Below, one piece after another: positions 34,060-46,104 of a DNA stretch of 64,000 bases (position 1 is its first letter; each line of letters starts with the position of its first letter). The notes beneath the pieces were generated by a model, which was not told the origin of the DNA, did not search any database, and saw only the letters and a program-made list of their open reading frames with translations. Both the position numbers and the translations under genes were made by a program. The DNA is from Manihot esculenta (Eukaryota > Streptophyta > Magnoliopsida > Malpighiales > Euphorbiaceae): the NCBI RefSeq assembly GCF_001659605.2, contig NC_035170.2, forward strand, positions 20,351,190 through 20,415,189, written 5' to 3'.

Positions 34060-34302
34060 TTGCTTTCTCATCTTAGTCCTTAGATCATAATTTGGAGATG
34101 TCTATGTTTCCTCTTCACTACTCCATTTTATAGTGGAGTGTAAGAGTAAGACCTTTGGTGGATAATACCCCTATTCTCAAAAAGATTTTGGCATCCTTTG
34201 CTCAAGATTTCATGCCAATTATCCGTTCCTATAATTTTTGCTTTAGCCTTGAACTAATTCTTTAATTAGCTTTAAGAATCTAGATAGAAAATGTATACTT
34301 TG
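34060..34302 (-). pseudogene. copia D integrase core, second part
   Basis: The minus strand reads KAKIIGTDNWHEILSKGCQN, LFENRGIIHQRSYSYTPL, a TAG stop, NGVVKRKHRHLQIM. This is the copia integrase around the second Asp and the Glu (family ...QNGVVERKHRH; here Lys replaces the expected Glu). It directly continues the core that ends at 36795 on the other side of the LTR. Confidence 0.85.
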
Positions 34303-36794
34303 TGTAATACTTTATTAAACTCCAATGTCAAAATTTTAACTTTCCGATGGAATCTCTGTTGGAATTCGAAATCTCAGAACTGAAAATTTTAGAAAGATAA
34401 AATGAGTTGTTTTAAAAATAAATTTGAAGCATCTTTAAAGGTATTAAAGTTTTTCAAGTTACCTAGGTTCGGCCACTGAATATAAGCTGGCAAACCCAAC
34501 TATAAAAGGGTCTCAACCCGATTTTAAGAGAAATTATTCTCTCTTCTTCCGGGCACAGGTAAGCCTAGGGCCCCTTGATAATATTTACTTGAAGTTTCTT
34601 CAAATTTTCTAGAAATTCATAAGTTTTACCTTCTGTTTTGAAGAATCGAGCCTTGTTTTTCAAGTTCTAACTTTTGAGACCTTTGGAGCTCATCCCTTCT
34701 TCTTCAGAATCTTTCCATTTTTGTTGTGATTGTGTGTTCTTTAAGAGGTAAGCTTGTTTTCTCAAAACTCATCACTTTTGAGCTCATTATGGTTGTGTGT
34801 AGCTTAAGTTCTGGTTTTAGAAAGCATGCAAGGGTTATGTCTTTTTCTTCTTTTATGATTAAATCTTGCATGTCTATGTGATGAGTGGTTTGCATGTTGG
34901 TGTTTTGGTGTATCTAGAATTGTTTTGAACCTTCTAAGTCAATGTTGGATGTTTTTAGTATATGTTTTAAGCTTTTGCATGTGAGTTTGGAAGTATTTTG
35001 AGGGCTGTTGACTAAGGTTGAATTGAATTCTATTTTGTAGAATAACCTAGGTTTGGCCGCCGAACTTGCCTGTGAAGGCTATCTTTTGGCTGCTTAATCT
35101 GCCTCCAAAGATTTGACCTTCAAATCTATAAGGGGACTTTAGGCCGCCAAAACTGCCGCTGAAAGTCCTCTGTCCAGCCATTTTCAGCTCATTGTCTACA
35201 TGTTCATTTATATGTTTTTAAGGGTTTCTTGAAATAGTTTTGAGTGTTGTAAAAGTTATGTTTGGCTCCTCATTTAAGTCCATCTGTGTAGGATCAGACT
35301 TGGGAGACCGTAGAGACTTACAGTAAAATAATTGTTTTAGAGCTAGGTTTGTGTTAGCCAAATGTAAGTAGAACTAAACTGAACTATTATTTTAAAGAAA
35401 TCAAACGTTTTAAGTATGCTCATGCATCATGAATGTCATATATATATGATTAGGCTATTTTGTATTAGAATTCACAAATATGATGCATTACACAATTAAT
35501 TGTTGTTGTTATGGGTGAGCAATTAGTCGGTTCAGTTCAAAACCGAACCGAACCAAATAAACTGAAAATCAAAATTTTAGTATTTTTAAAAACCAAACCG
35601 AATTGATTTTGATTAGAAACCAAATCAAACTGAACTGATCTGATTCGATTCGATTCGATTCGATTTGATCGATTTCGATTTTTAATAATTTTTTTATTTT
35701 TTACACTTTATTTTTAATATTTTAAAATTTAATTAAAATATTTTAATCTTAATATAATTTAATTTCTCTATATTATTGAAAATAACATATTATTATTACT
35801 AATCGGTTCGGTTCGATTTTTTTAATTTTTTTCTGATCAAAACCGAACCGAACCGAACCGAAATAACCGAAATTTTTAAAATTAAAAATCGAACCAAACC
35901 GAATTGAATAAAAAACCGAACTAAATTTTAAAATTAATTCGGTTCGGTCGGTTTTTTCGGTTTGAACCGAATACTGCTCACTCCTAGTTGTTGTGAATGG
36001 ATGTTGGATGACCCACTAGCCTTTAACCATGCTATGATATGTTATGACGGATATGAAAAGACCAGAGCTTGCCCATTCTACGCCCATTGCATTATGTAAA
36101 GGAAAGATTAGGGTTGTCCATTCTACACCCCTGACACTATGGATATGTTATGTTATGTTTAAGAGGAAGTCCTGAGGAGCACCTATCGTGGGCCGAGAAC
36201 TATTGAAATTATGGAGGGTTACTGGTGACAAGTCTATCTTGACGTGAATTGTTTGTATTGTGACGCATTCATACGATCATATATTTCATTAAACTGCTTT
36301 TGTTTATATTTTTGCTTATTAAACTCTTATAGCTTATCCCTTTTCCCTAACCCCAGGATTGACCAGAGTTAACTCGGGAGGTCAGTAGAGTTGCTCGGTA
36401 TAATTTTGATGTAATAGTTTAGCTGTGGACATATGTAATCCTTATTGTGGATTAGACTTGTACTTTGCCCAAGTTTTCTTTTATAATCCCTTGTTTATGA
36501 TCTTTTATTTAAAAGTTTTAAAGTTTAAGCTATGTTTGAACTAAACTAAGACCTGTAATGATAACCATACTGGAGCATTTGATGAGGACTCTAGTATGGA
36601 TTTTATGTTTTCAGTTGTGGTATATACATGTCGAGTTTTGGTTCATAAGATAAAATATTTTTATACATTTTATGATTATATTTGGAATTATATCAGGTGC
36701 AACAGGATGTATAGTAGGTTTGCTACGGGCTCCAGTGACCTTAAGTCGATCTGAACTCTAGCGCCGGTAGTGGTATAGTTCTTGGATCGTTACA
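34303..36794 (+). mobile_element. solo LTR related to gypsy A LTR
   Basis: Starts TGTAATACTTTATTAAACTC and ends TTGGATCGTTACA. Both ends, and internal landmarks such as TTAAGTCGATCTGAACTCTAGC, GTAGTGG and weakened TTCGGC(G/C)GCC-type palindromes, match the gypsy A LTR read from 2351 to 231. Length is 2492 bp, or about 2.0 kb after subtracting the hAT MITE, close to 2121 bp. On the minus strand the flanks are CAGTG and CAAAG, a possible decayed 5-bp TSD (3 of 5). It splits the copia D integrase. No internal gypsy sequence remains, so LTR-LTR recombination is likely. Confidence 0.85.
35510..35985 (+). mobile_element. hAT-type MITE, copy 1
   Basis: 476 bp with ends TATGGGTGAGCA and TGCTCACTCCTA and a perfect 8-bp TSD GTTGTTGT (35502-35509 and 35986-35993). 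The subterminal parts are runs of CGGTTCGGTT / AACCGAACCG, and the middle is AT-rich. The 8-bp TSD and TAGGGGTG-type ends indicate hAT. Nested in the solo LTR, so younger than it. Confidence 0.9.
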
Positions 36795-38820
36795 CACTGA
36801 CCTTTGAATTGCATCATAAAAGTCTAAGTAGCCCTAGTATGATCATCAATAATATTAAAAAAATATCTGGCTCCAGTTAAGGATTCCTCTCTATAAAGCC
36901 CATATATGTCTACATGCGTTAGGTCAAACGGTTTTAAACTCAAACTATGACTTATAGGAAATGGAAGTCTAGGCTATTTAGCTAAATAACAAATTTCACA
37001 TTGTAAATTTCTATTTCCATCATGTCTAATTCCATCAATATGTTTTAGTTTGCCAACAGAAATATGTCCAAGTCTTTCACAAATATCCTGAATACTAAGC
37101 ATGCAAGCAGATTCATATGACACATTGTTAAGACTTTCTTTATTAATATGATAAACAGAAAGCATGGTATTTACAAATGATTGAAAAGAAGGAATAGTAT
37201 GCAATATTATAGACAAAGTATCATAAACCTGTGATGTATCAAAACTCTTTTGGTTTACTTTATATAAACCCCCAACTTCTTTTCCTACAGCCACCACTCT
37301 TTCAATCAAATGGTCCTATATAAAGTAATGATGAGTGTAAAAAAAATAATAAGACCTTACTATGTTTTATCAACTTGCTAACAGACAATAGATTGTAATT
37401 AAAACTTGGAATGTTGAGCACATCTCTTAAAGTAATAGAATTAGATAAAGAAATTGAGCCAGCATGTATTACTCTAGCTATATTGCCATTAGGTAAGTAA
37501 ACATACACACACTTTTGAAGCCTAGATAAACTACTAAATAAATATTTATTTGGCGATATATAGTCGGTTGCACCAGTATCTAATATCTAAGTTATATCAT
37601 CATGCATTCTATTATTCAATATTAGCAGAACTGTAATTACCAGCAAAGGTGTGTGAACCACAGTTCAAGCCTTTAGTAAGTCTTGGACTCATATCACCAA
37701 TTACAGCTGTTAAGGCTGCTTTTCCCTTCACTAGCCTTGAGAACACCTATTGAAGAGTACTCAAAGCTGCACTAATCTCATCAATTTTAGTAACACCATG
37801 TGCTATATCAAGAGAACTATCCTCCTCATACTCAAGGTCCTTAGTTATGGCCACAAGTTTCTAGCTAGTATTTCTATCTCTATCCTGCCTTGCAGGTTAC
37901 TCTCCAATCTTGGTTTTATTTTTAAACTAGTCTGGATATCCTATTAGTTTGAAATAGGTATCTCTAACATGACCATTCATGTTGCAATGATTATAATGCC
38001 CCTTCTTTGGATCATATTTCTTTTGTTTACCTTTCTGTAACTGTCCTTGTGACTGATTAAATAAAACCAAGGTCTTAGTTGAATTAAGGTTTCTTTTACT
38101 TAGAATCTCCTTTTGAGATTCATGCTTAAGGGCCATAGAGTATGTGCTATTTATCGAAGGAAATGGATCTAAAACTAATACTTGATCCCTCACAGAATCA
38201 AAATTCTCATTCAGCCCCATCAAGAACTGTATAAGTCTATTGCTATTATTCATATCATCAATGGCCTTAGACGCTCCATAGGAACATGGAGGTAAAATTT
38301 CTATTGATCCTAACTTATCCCATAGTCTTTTCAGACGGATGAAGTAAACTGAAACGAGAGAATTTTCTTGAGAAATGAGGGAGATTTGTCTATGTAATTC
38401 ATAAATCTAAAAACCATTACTCTCTCCAAACCTCTATGTAATCTCACACCACAAATCTCTCGAAGAAGTCGTATATATGAAGCCATCTATGAGATCCTTC
38501 GAGATCGAGTTTAAGATCTAAGATGTGACCATATAGTCACATCTCCTCCACTCTTTATTGAACTCATTATCTTTATTTGGCATCAGAATGGTGCCATCGA
38601 CAAAACCTAAGTTCTGCTTGACTCCTAACGCTATTAGCATAGCTCTATTCCAAGATCTAAAGTTTCTACTCCTTATTAGAGAAGCTGAGACTAGAATCAT
38701 ACTTGGATTGTCAGACGACTGTAAGTAGAACAGATCACCGTTCATCGCATCCACTAGATGTTGCTTATATTTTCTCGATCCGAACGCCTTAGTTTCTACC
38801 ATAGGCATTGGATCTGTCAT
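36795..38820 (-). pseudogene. copia D gag, protease and start of integrase
   Basis: ATG at 38820 (MTDPMPMVETKAF) starts a gag with NPSMILVSASLIRSRNFRSW and NRAMLIALGVKQNLGFVDGT, then stops near 38515, RLIQFLMGLNENFDSVRDQV, and a knuckle-like HCNMNGHVRDTYFKLIGYPD (first Cys not seen). Protease DTGATDYIS lies near 37570 in another frame, followed by VYLPNGNIARVIHAG and NLLSVSKLIKHS. After a frameshift comes the pre-integrase finger (CERLGHISVGKLKHI, CEICYLAK), then HVDIYGLYREESL and DDHTRA, TFMMQFKGQ at the LTR boundary. Several stops and frameshifts make it non-functional. Confidence 0.85.
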
Positions 38821-38982
38821 TCCTCTATTTTCTTAAGATCCAGCTAAACAGATCGAGAGAAATATCGCAGCTTTCGTCAAACCCTAACCTTATAAACTCG
38901 CTCACTCGAATACCATATGAAGAAAAAGAAATGAATAATACTTCAGATATATTGATTATGAATAAGTCTTGTACAAAAGAGG

Positions 38983-38991
38983 CTATTTATA
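38983..38991 (-). promoter_or_regulatory. TATA box of copia D LTR
   Basis: TATAAATAG on the minus strand, about 65 bp before the LTR end. Confidence 0.55.
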
Positions 38992-39111
38992 CTAAGCTTA
39001 TCTCACGTACAATGCATGGTCCAGAAAAGAAAATAAAACAAGAGTCCTTAAAGAATTCAAGCTAAAATAATATGATCTTAACAAAGAATTTAAAACAATA
39101 CAACTCTGTTA

Positions 39112-39217
39112 ATCAGGTCATCAAGTCGTCAGGTCGATCGGTCATCAGATCATCAGGTCATCAGTCAATCATTAGGTCGGCAGGTCGTCAGTCGGTCATT
39201 AGATTGGCAGGTCATCA
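39112..39217 (-). repeat. degenerate GTCATCAG / GTCGTCAG repeats
   Basis: About ten short, imperfect units such as CATCAGGTCGTCAGGTCG, ATCAGGTCATCAGTC and TTAGGTCGGCAGGTCGTCAG fill the U3 end of the copia D LTR. Confidence 0.75.
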
Positions 39218-42200
39218 TTTATATTTTTCTATAATCCCGATAAAAAGTAAAATAAGTATAATGACATATGCAATCAAATGTGCAAATTTATTTATAGAAA
39301 AACAAAAAACAGATATCTCCAAAACTATATGTATGATTTAAATTTAATTACTCTTCACAATTTTGTAGAAAATCAGTATAAGATAGCAAGGCCATATTTG
39401 ATATTATTGATATAGAACTCATAAATAAACCTGAAATCTAAAATTTCGAATACTGAAAGTCCTGTGAACCAAAATCTAAAATATATAAGGTACATATTTG
39501 GATATCCTAATTAAAATTTCGGCCTAAATTCTAATCCAAATACAATTACTATAAAATAAGAGACCACAAATGTAGATGGAATTAAACATAGTCTACTATA
39601 AAATAAGAGACCACATATGTACATATCTCATTGTTAACTATTTTCACTAATTATATCCTTAAAATCATTACTAACTTGAGCAGCAAAGATTTTGCTCACT
39701 AAACTATTAGTCTACTTAGTTTACATATTCAAACGCGCTTAACAAGTTGGGGCAACATTAATTATGGCAGGAAAGACTCAAAATAATTATATGAAAAATT
39801 ACATCAAATAAAATGATGAAATTAAATATATAAGCAACTAAGATAATATGAATCACTTTTAAGAGGTACACCTATTAACAAATATTTTTATTTAATAGCA
39901 AATATTTACTAACCTCAGAAAATAAGTCTGAAATGAGAAAAATCAGTGCAAAGAGTATCAGGTGTTGCAACCCGTTCTACACTGATATCAATAATTTTCT
40001 CCTAATTTATAGGATAAAAATATTACATCATATACTCTAATTTTCATTTAGCAGATATCTAAAATGAAAATCGTGAAGTTAAATTTTTTCTTTTTTTTAA
40101 TGGAAGAGCGAAAAAACTCAATCGCGAAAAAACTCAATCCGCGTCCATTATTTTCTATATGTTATTTTCTAAATTGACATTTTCAGAGATATTCAAATGT
40201 AATTAAAAAAAAATTAATGTTTAGAAATATATTTAAAAAAAATGAAATTAAAGCTTAACTAACATATTCATCTTTTACCTAGGAAAATTACTTATAAATA
40301 ATATTCTCTTAATCTTATAATTTTTATTCATTTTATTTTTTCATCTTTTGAAAATATATATTTTTTATTAATTTTTCGATTATATCATTCTTAAATACAT
40401 TAATTTTATTAAATATTAAGAGGTATTTTAAAAAATTTCTTAAAAATAAAATAAAATAAATTAAAATTATAATAGTCGACTTATATGTTGCTATAGTCTA
40501 AAAAAAATGGACAATAATTTTAAAATAAAAAAAAATGAATAAAAATTATGAGATGAAAGGAGTATAAAATTTTAGCATAGTTTACTCTATCAATATAGGA
40601 TTAATATCCATGGACTTTTATTTTTTACTAATGTTGAATAAAATCATTAATACAAACTCAAATTATCTACTTATCAACTCAATTATAACTAAAGTTATCC
40701 TTACTGTAAACTACTATTCTCCTCTAAGAAATAATTTAATATGTTGACTGTAACTATACAGTACCTTTAACTATATGAGTAAAACCCTTCTTACTTAGAC
40801 TGAAATTTCTCTCTTTCTGATGCGGAATACCAGACTATTAGAAACTGAAACGACACATATTCTAATAAAAAGAATTTAGTTCAGAAAATAATCCTCCTAT
40901 CTAAAGCACCATTAATTAACATGTAATTAATAACACTTATAATTGATTAATTTTAAAAGCAGTAAGAATAAGAACTATACAAGTTAGTATTAAACTTTAT
41001 TTGTGACGCAATATCAAGAACTAAGGTCTCTTTTAAGATCTAGAAAAAGAATCACGTAAAACAAATGTATTGAATAATTGATAATCTGTCCACAATATGG
41101 AAAAAGAAACGCTTATATATCCTAGGGCAATCTAGCTCAATTAGGAAAATAAAATAAGTACAAATATAAATAAAAACCCATGATCTTTGCCACTACCCAC
41201 TACTATACATGAATCTCTAATCTATGCCATTATCCATTATTGGATAGCTACCCACTACTGAATTATTGATGAGAAATTTATTAATGCAAATACAAATTTA
41301 AATCGTCAATAAAGACACATTCGACCTAATTGACTTGGAATGATTAGATTGTTCTTCAATTTCAAAATAAACTTGTAAAGTTTCAACATATCCTTTCATG
41401 AATCCTTGAAATGCTTTCTTCGGCCTCTTGAATCTCAACATTATAATTAGTTCTTGAGACAATGCTAATTCATCATTTTTTGTATTGTTGGTTGTGTTTA
41501 TATCACTTTCTCTATGGGATTGAATTATGCAAAAGCCACTATCCACAATGGACAAAAGTCCTTCCTAAATTGAACAAAAGTCACTCTCCTCAATTGCATA
41601 AATGCTCATCTCTTTAATTTGGCAAATCTCTCTTTTCAATTGAACAAGAGACGCTCTCTTCAAGTAGATAAAAGTCAAATAATCTCTCTATTATACTCTA
41701 ATTATAGTGTTAGACCTTCAATAATCCTATATCCGTTGAGAAATAAGTCTCCCACTTTTAACTTGGAAAGAAAGTTTTAACACTTTGGTCCTATATCCGT
41801 TAAGAAAGTTTTAACTTGGACAAAAGGCGTTTTATGATGAGCTCTTATTGCTTTACCCAATTGTGAAAGATGCTGGCAGAAAAAAAAAATTAAAAAAAAA
41901 AACATGTGATTTTATTACCATCTTCATACTGAATACCCAATAACTACATCATATAGCTGAAATTGTTTAAAATAATAAATTATTTAAAATCTATAATACT
42001 TCATAGTTCTAATTTCAAATGCTTCTTGTGATTGCTTGGAAAACCATATTAAACAAGCTTTTCCTATTGCTTTGAATAGACTCCAATTGGAACTGACTCT
42101 TCAAATTTTTCTTGAGTTTTTTCAGGAAAAAGATGTTTACACTTGGGAGCATCGATCATACCACCTTTGTACTTCAACATTATCAGGAATCTTACAATAT

Positions 42201-45200
42201 TTCTATAATAATTTTAAAATGACAAAATTGGTATATATATTTAAAGACAAAAAAATTTAAGATAAATAATGAAAATTTGAAAATAAAAATATTAAAACTT
42301 AAATTTTAACACCTTAATTAGTCAACTTTATCAAAATTTTCTTTACATGTTTCTTTCCTTTTCAATCATTTTCTTCCATTTTCCATTACTTTCCCCCTTT
42401 CCATCATTTTCTCATTTTCTATCACTTTCAGTTTTCTTTTATCCATTTTTCTTGCACTTTCACTCATTTTGTCTCTCATAATTTCATTGACTTTTTTTTT
42501 TTCTTTTTTTTGAAGAACCATTGTATTCCAAATAATTGTTGAACATAAAATAAAAAATATTTATAACAAAAAAAAATGAATTTCAAACTATTGGTAAATT
42601 ATTGAACTTTCAAATCCATAAATTAATATTTGATTTATTTGCCATTTATCCATATTTTAAAATTTATGGATATATTAATTATCAATGGATTTAGAATAAG
42701 TAGATAAAAAATTACAAATTAATTTTATGAATTTAACTAAATAATTAATTCGTTGATAACCTTAGAAAATTCTGATAGTGTTTCTTTTAAACTTGTGTAT
42801 CAAAAGGCATTATATACGCGCGATATGAGAATCAATTTTCTAGTTATTTTAAAGAGAGAAAAAAAGGGAAAAGAAAAAGAAAGATAACTTGGGAAAATTT
42901 TTAACGTTATATGTTTTTATATATATTTTTTTTCAGTAAGCATATTGAATGAGTTTTACTTGCTTAGAATCACACATATTAACTAACTCATGTTTTATGG
43001 ATTAAATTATTCTATAGTTTATAACTTATGGATTAATCGAATTTGTGGATTTCGATATAATATATGCTTGAAAGATTAATTTATATAATTATGAAATGGG
43101 ATAGAGTACAAATAATACATATATATTTTCAATAAATATAGATATTTAATTAAAATAAAATAGTAAAAGTCAAAAAAATATAAAATAAGGTGGTCAATAG
43201 ACTAAAGATAAATTTATATTTGTAAAGTCCAAAAACATAAATGACCTAAAGGAAATTAAATCTTAAAAATTCAGCTCAAAATAACTCGAACCATGACTTG
43301 GAATCAGTATTGAGAAGACGCCACACTTGTCTCTGCATGCTCCATTCACTGTTGTCGACTAAGGAGCTTCTATAATATTCGTTAAAGCTTGCTAACACAT
43401 TGGAAAATATCGTTAAAACTTGCTAACATATTGGAAAATAGATGAGCACAACGTCAACCACGGAAGAAGAATCATCAGTCATCAGATCAATGGTGATCAA
43501 AGGATGCAACTTAATATACATGCAAAATCGGATAAGGTTGAAGTGACAAAAATCGACTCCAAATGAAAAAGGAAAATATAACTTTCTCAATCACCGATCA
43601 ATACTATTGCTAAATTTATTGAAAGTCACCGATAATGTATGTATATTGGATCTTTTGAGGCAATTATAGATCTTAAGAGTTAAAAATTTTGTTGGTAATT
43701 ATGTTTATGTATGATAAAAAAAAATTGTGCAAAACTCTTTGCTTTTTTAATATTTTTTATATCAGCTAGATTTTAGGAATTACTTGTACCTTTTTAGTTT
43801 TCATGATAAATTGACTAAATTAAGAAAAAATAAAAAAGTAGTATTGAAACTTGATGTTGATAAATTTACAGATTTAGAAATTTATTTCGGACAATTGAAT
43901 CTTTTCAGAGAGAAAAATACTAAGAGAATAGAGATCTAAATATTCTTCAATATTACCTAACTAGTTTTATAATTTTTTTTCATTGATATGCAATCATGAT
44001 CGGCACAAAATTGGAGTTCTCTGCTTTAAAAAGCAAAGAACTACATGAATAACCTAAAATAAGACCAAAATTTCTCAATTTCTATAATTAAAAACACTAC
44101 CGGTCAACCGGTAACATAATGAAAAAATATGTACGATCTTACTTGAAAGGAAAGAAAGGAAATCCATTTTCGAACTAGGTGAAGGAAGCTACCTATTCGG
44201 CAGAGTAAGGGCAGCTGCAGGTTTGGACAAAATAGGGACTTGTGCTTCAAAAACTAAAATAAACTCTTTAAGAGGAAGGTCTCTCTGTAAAAGTTGAGAG
44301 AGATAGTGGAGAGTAAGGAGTACAAATAATAATTTACCAGAAGAGAACAAAATGAATTATTGGAGGAAGCAGCTAAGACTAGGCGTAGAGAGCAAAGATA
44401 TTATTCCATGTACGTAAATATTGATGCAGAAATTGCGTGTTGATTATATATAACTTATATATAGACAAAGCCACTGAGCCTCAATCTCCACAGTACATTT
44501 CACTGTTGGCCTTCACACCACACCATCACTGTTTGCTTATTTTATTTGTTTATTGTTATTATTTGGACAGTAGTCAGCATTTCGCACATAAAATAATAAT
44601 AATTCAAAAAAAAAAACAGCATAGTCAGCGGAATAGACAACTCTCACCTGACTTTCCATGGCTGTCTACCCTACTTGGCGTTTCTGCAGTAATTGTGTGT
44701 ACTCCATTTAATCAATTTTTTGTTTCAAAAAATTATTATTTAATCTTTATATTATAATAAAATTAATTTATTTAGCCTCTTAATTCTTAAAAAATTTATT
44801 TAAATATTTATATAATTTTCGAAAGTTTACTGAAAGGTACATATGTTAATTTAGAACACCGTTACTCTTCCAAGATTATGTCTAACACTAATTTAAATAT
44901 TTCGTGCTTTTCTAATGAGTAAAATTCACGAAGGAATGTTTAATATATTTTTTAAAATTATAAAAATATTTTGATTTATTTTTAAAATTAAAAATTTAAT
45001 TAATTATTTTTTTATTATAAAAATTAAATAGTAATTCTTTATTAAATATTTTATTTTTATTTTTTTAATTTGGAAGAATTTCAATTGATTACTCTGAAAT
45101 TTGATAAAATTTATAGAGTAATCTTTTATTAAACTTACAATAATAAATCAGTCCTTAATATTTTTATCTAACAAAATGATCATTTCATTAATAAAAAATA

Positions 45201-46100
45201 TATATTATTATTAGTTGACCATATATTTTTTGATAATTAAAATACCTCTCTAAATGATTGGTATTTTTTATAATAAAAAATTAATATTATTTATTATTTT
45301 AAATAAAAAATTAAAAGATCATTATTTTAATTTTAAAAATTAATAAACTTATGAATTTTATTCATTATTTTTTAATTTATTATTATAATAAATAAAATTA
45401 ATTTTTAAAATGTTAAAATTAACATTCTGGAAGTATAAAAATTTTTATGCTTCTGAAAATCAATTTAAATGAACTTCTAAGAATAAAAATAAATTTTTAA
45501 TTTTCAATTAAGTATAAATATTAAATTTTAATTTTTAAATATGTAATTTTTTTATACTTAAAAATATAGAAATTAATTTTTAAGAAAATTTTTAATTTTT
45601 ATACTGACAGAATATTAATTCTATATTTTAAAATTAAAATTATTTAATATAAATTTTATGAATTCATTAATTTTTAAAAATTAAAATACTAATTTCTTAA
45701 TTTTTTATATTATTAAAATAATAAATAAAAATAATTTCTTATTATAAAAAATTGGCCACTAAATACTAATGGCCATATATAAAAGATAGCCATAGATCTC
45801 TATTTTCCAATGTAATAAATAAAAATTTCAAAATAGGCGGACGGAGATAATCGAATTCGAATCCAAGACCTTCACACTTTTTACATTGAAGGAGAAAAAA
45901 AAAAAAACTTTTATTGGTTTATCTTCTTCTTAAATTTAGGGATTGTTGCAAAAAAAAAAAAACTTCTAATCTCTTTCCAATTTAAATTATACCTTAAATT
46001 AAAAAGAATAATCACTGATTTTTTTTTTTAAATCTTTGACTAGATATCTCCTCTCCTCTGTATCTATTATATGGTATATAAATCATTAATTTCTTAAATT
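39218..46100. other. AT-rich noncoding region
   Basis: Nearly 7 kb with no gene I can support. Contents seen: a two-copy 16-bp repeat GCGAAAAAACTCAATC at 40107-40138; a Stowaway-type MITE (40304-40562); a duplicated CCTATATCCGTT(G/A)AGAAA motif near 41727 and 41793; a pyrimidine-rich stretch with CATTTTC/CACTTTC motifs at 42345-42480. Short frames here have no domain and biased composition. Confidence 0.55.
40304..40562. mobile_element. Stowaway-type (Tc1/mariner) MITE
   Basis: The left end TTCTCTTAATCTTATAATTT and the right end read on the minus strand CTCCTTTCATCTCATAATTT form about 31-bp TIRs with 5 mismatches, continuing TTATTCATTTT in both. The ends are flanked by TA (40302-40303 and 40563-40564). 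The right-hand TIR is close to the CTCCCTCCGTC-type Stowaway end. There is no coding capacity. Confidence 0.65.
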
Positions 46101-46104
46101 TTAC

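Larger units (their letters stand above)
34060..39217 (-). mobile_element. Ty1/copia element (copia D), truncated and split by a solo LTR
   Basis: Minus-strand order is LTR (38918-39217), a PBS-like TGGTATTCGAGTG, gag (38820-37927), protease (about 37570), pre-integrase and integrase (37508-36795), then a gypsy-A-like solo LTR (34303-36794), then the rest of the integrase core (34302-34060). RT, RNase H and the 3' LTR are not found further left, so the element is 3'-truncated. Frameshifts and stops are frequent. Confidence 0.82.
38918..39217 (-). repeat. probable copia D 5' LTR, ~300 bp
   Basis: Bounded TGAAGAAAAAG (38918) and GGTCATCA (39217) on the plus strand, so TG...CA on the minus strand. 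It lies next to the PBS-like site at 38903-38915 and contains TATAAATAG (minus, 38983-38991) followed by an RNA-start-like region. No second LTR remains to prove the limits. Confidence 0.55.

Noticed and set aside
35510..35985. CGGTTCGGTT runs as a plain microsatellite
   Set aside because: They occur as subterminal arms inside elements with defined ends and 8-bp TSDs.
34303..36794. Calling the LTR-copia D junction a chimera of two unrelated fragments
   Set aside because: Integrase codons continue on both sides of the LTR in the right order and orientation.
41298..41555. 85-codon minus frame
   Set aside because: No recognisable domain, AT-rich context and no supporting signals.
44437..44757. 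106-codon plus frame
   Set aside because: Hydrophobic, low-complexity translation of AT-rich DNA without family resemblance.
44730..45400. Possible MITE with TTAATCTTTATATTATAATAAAATTAA
   Set aside because: A similar phrase occurs near 62515, but I could not find paired termini or a TSD.
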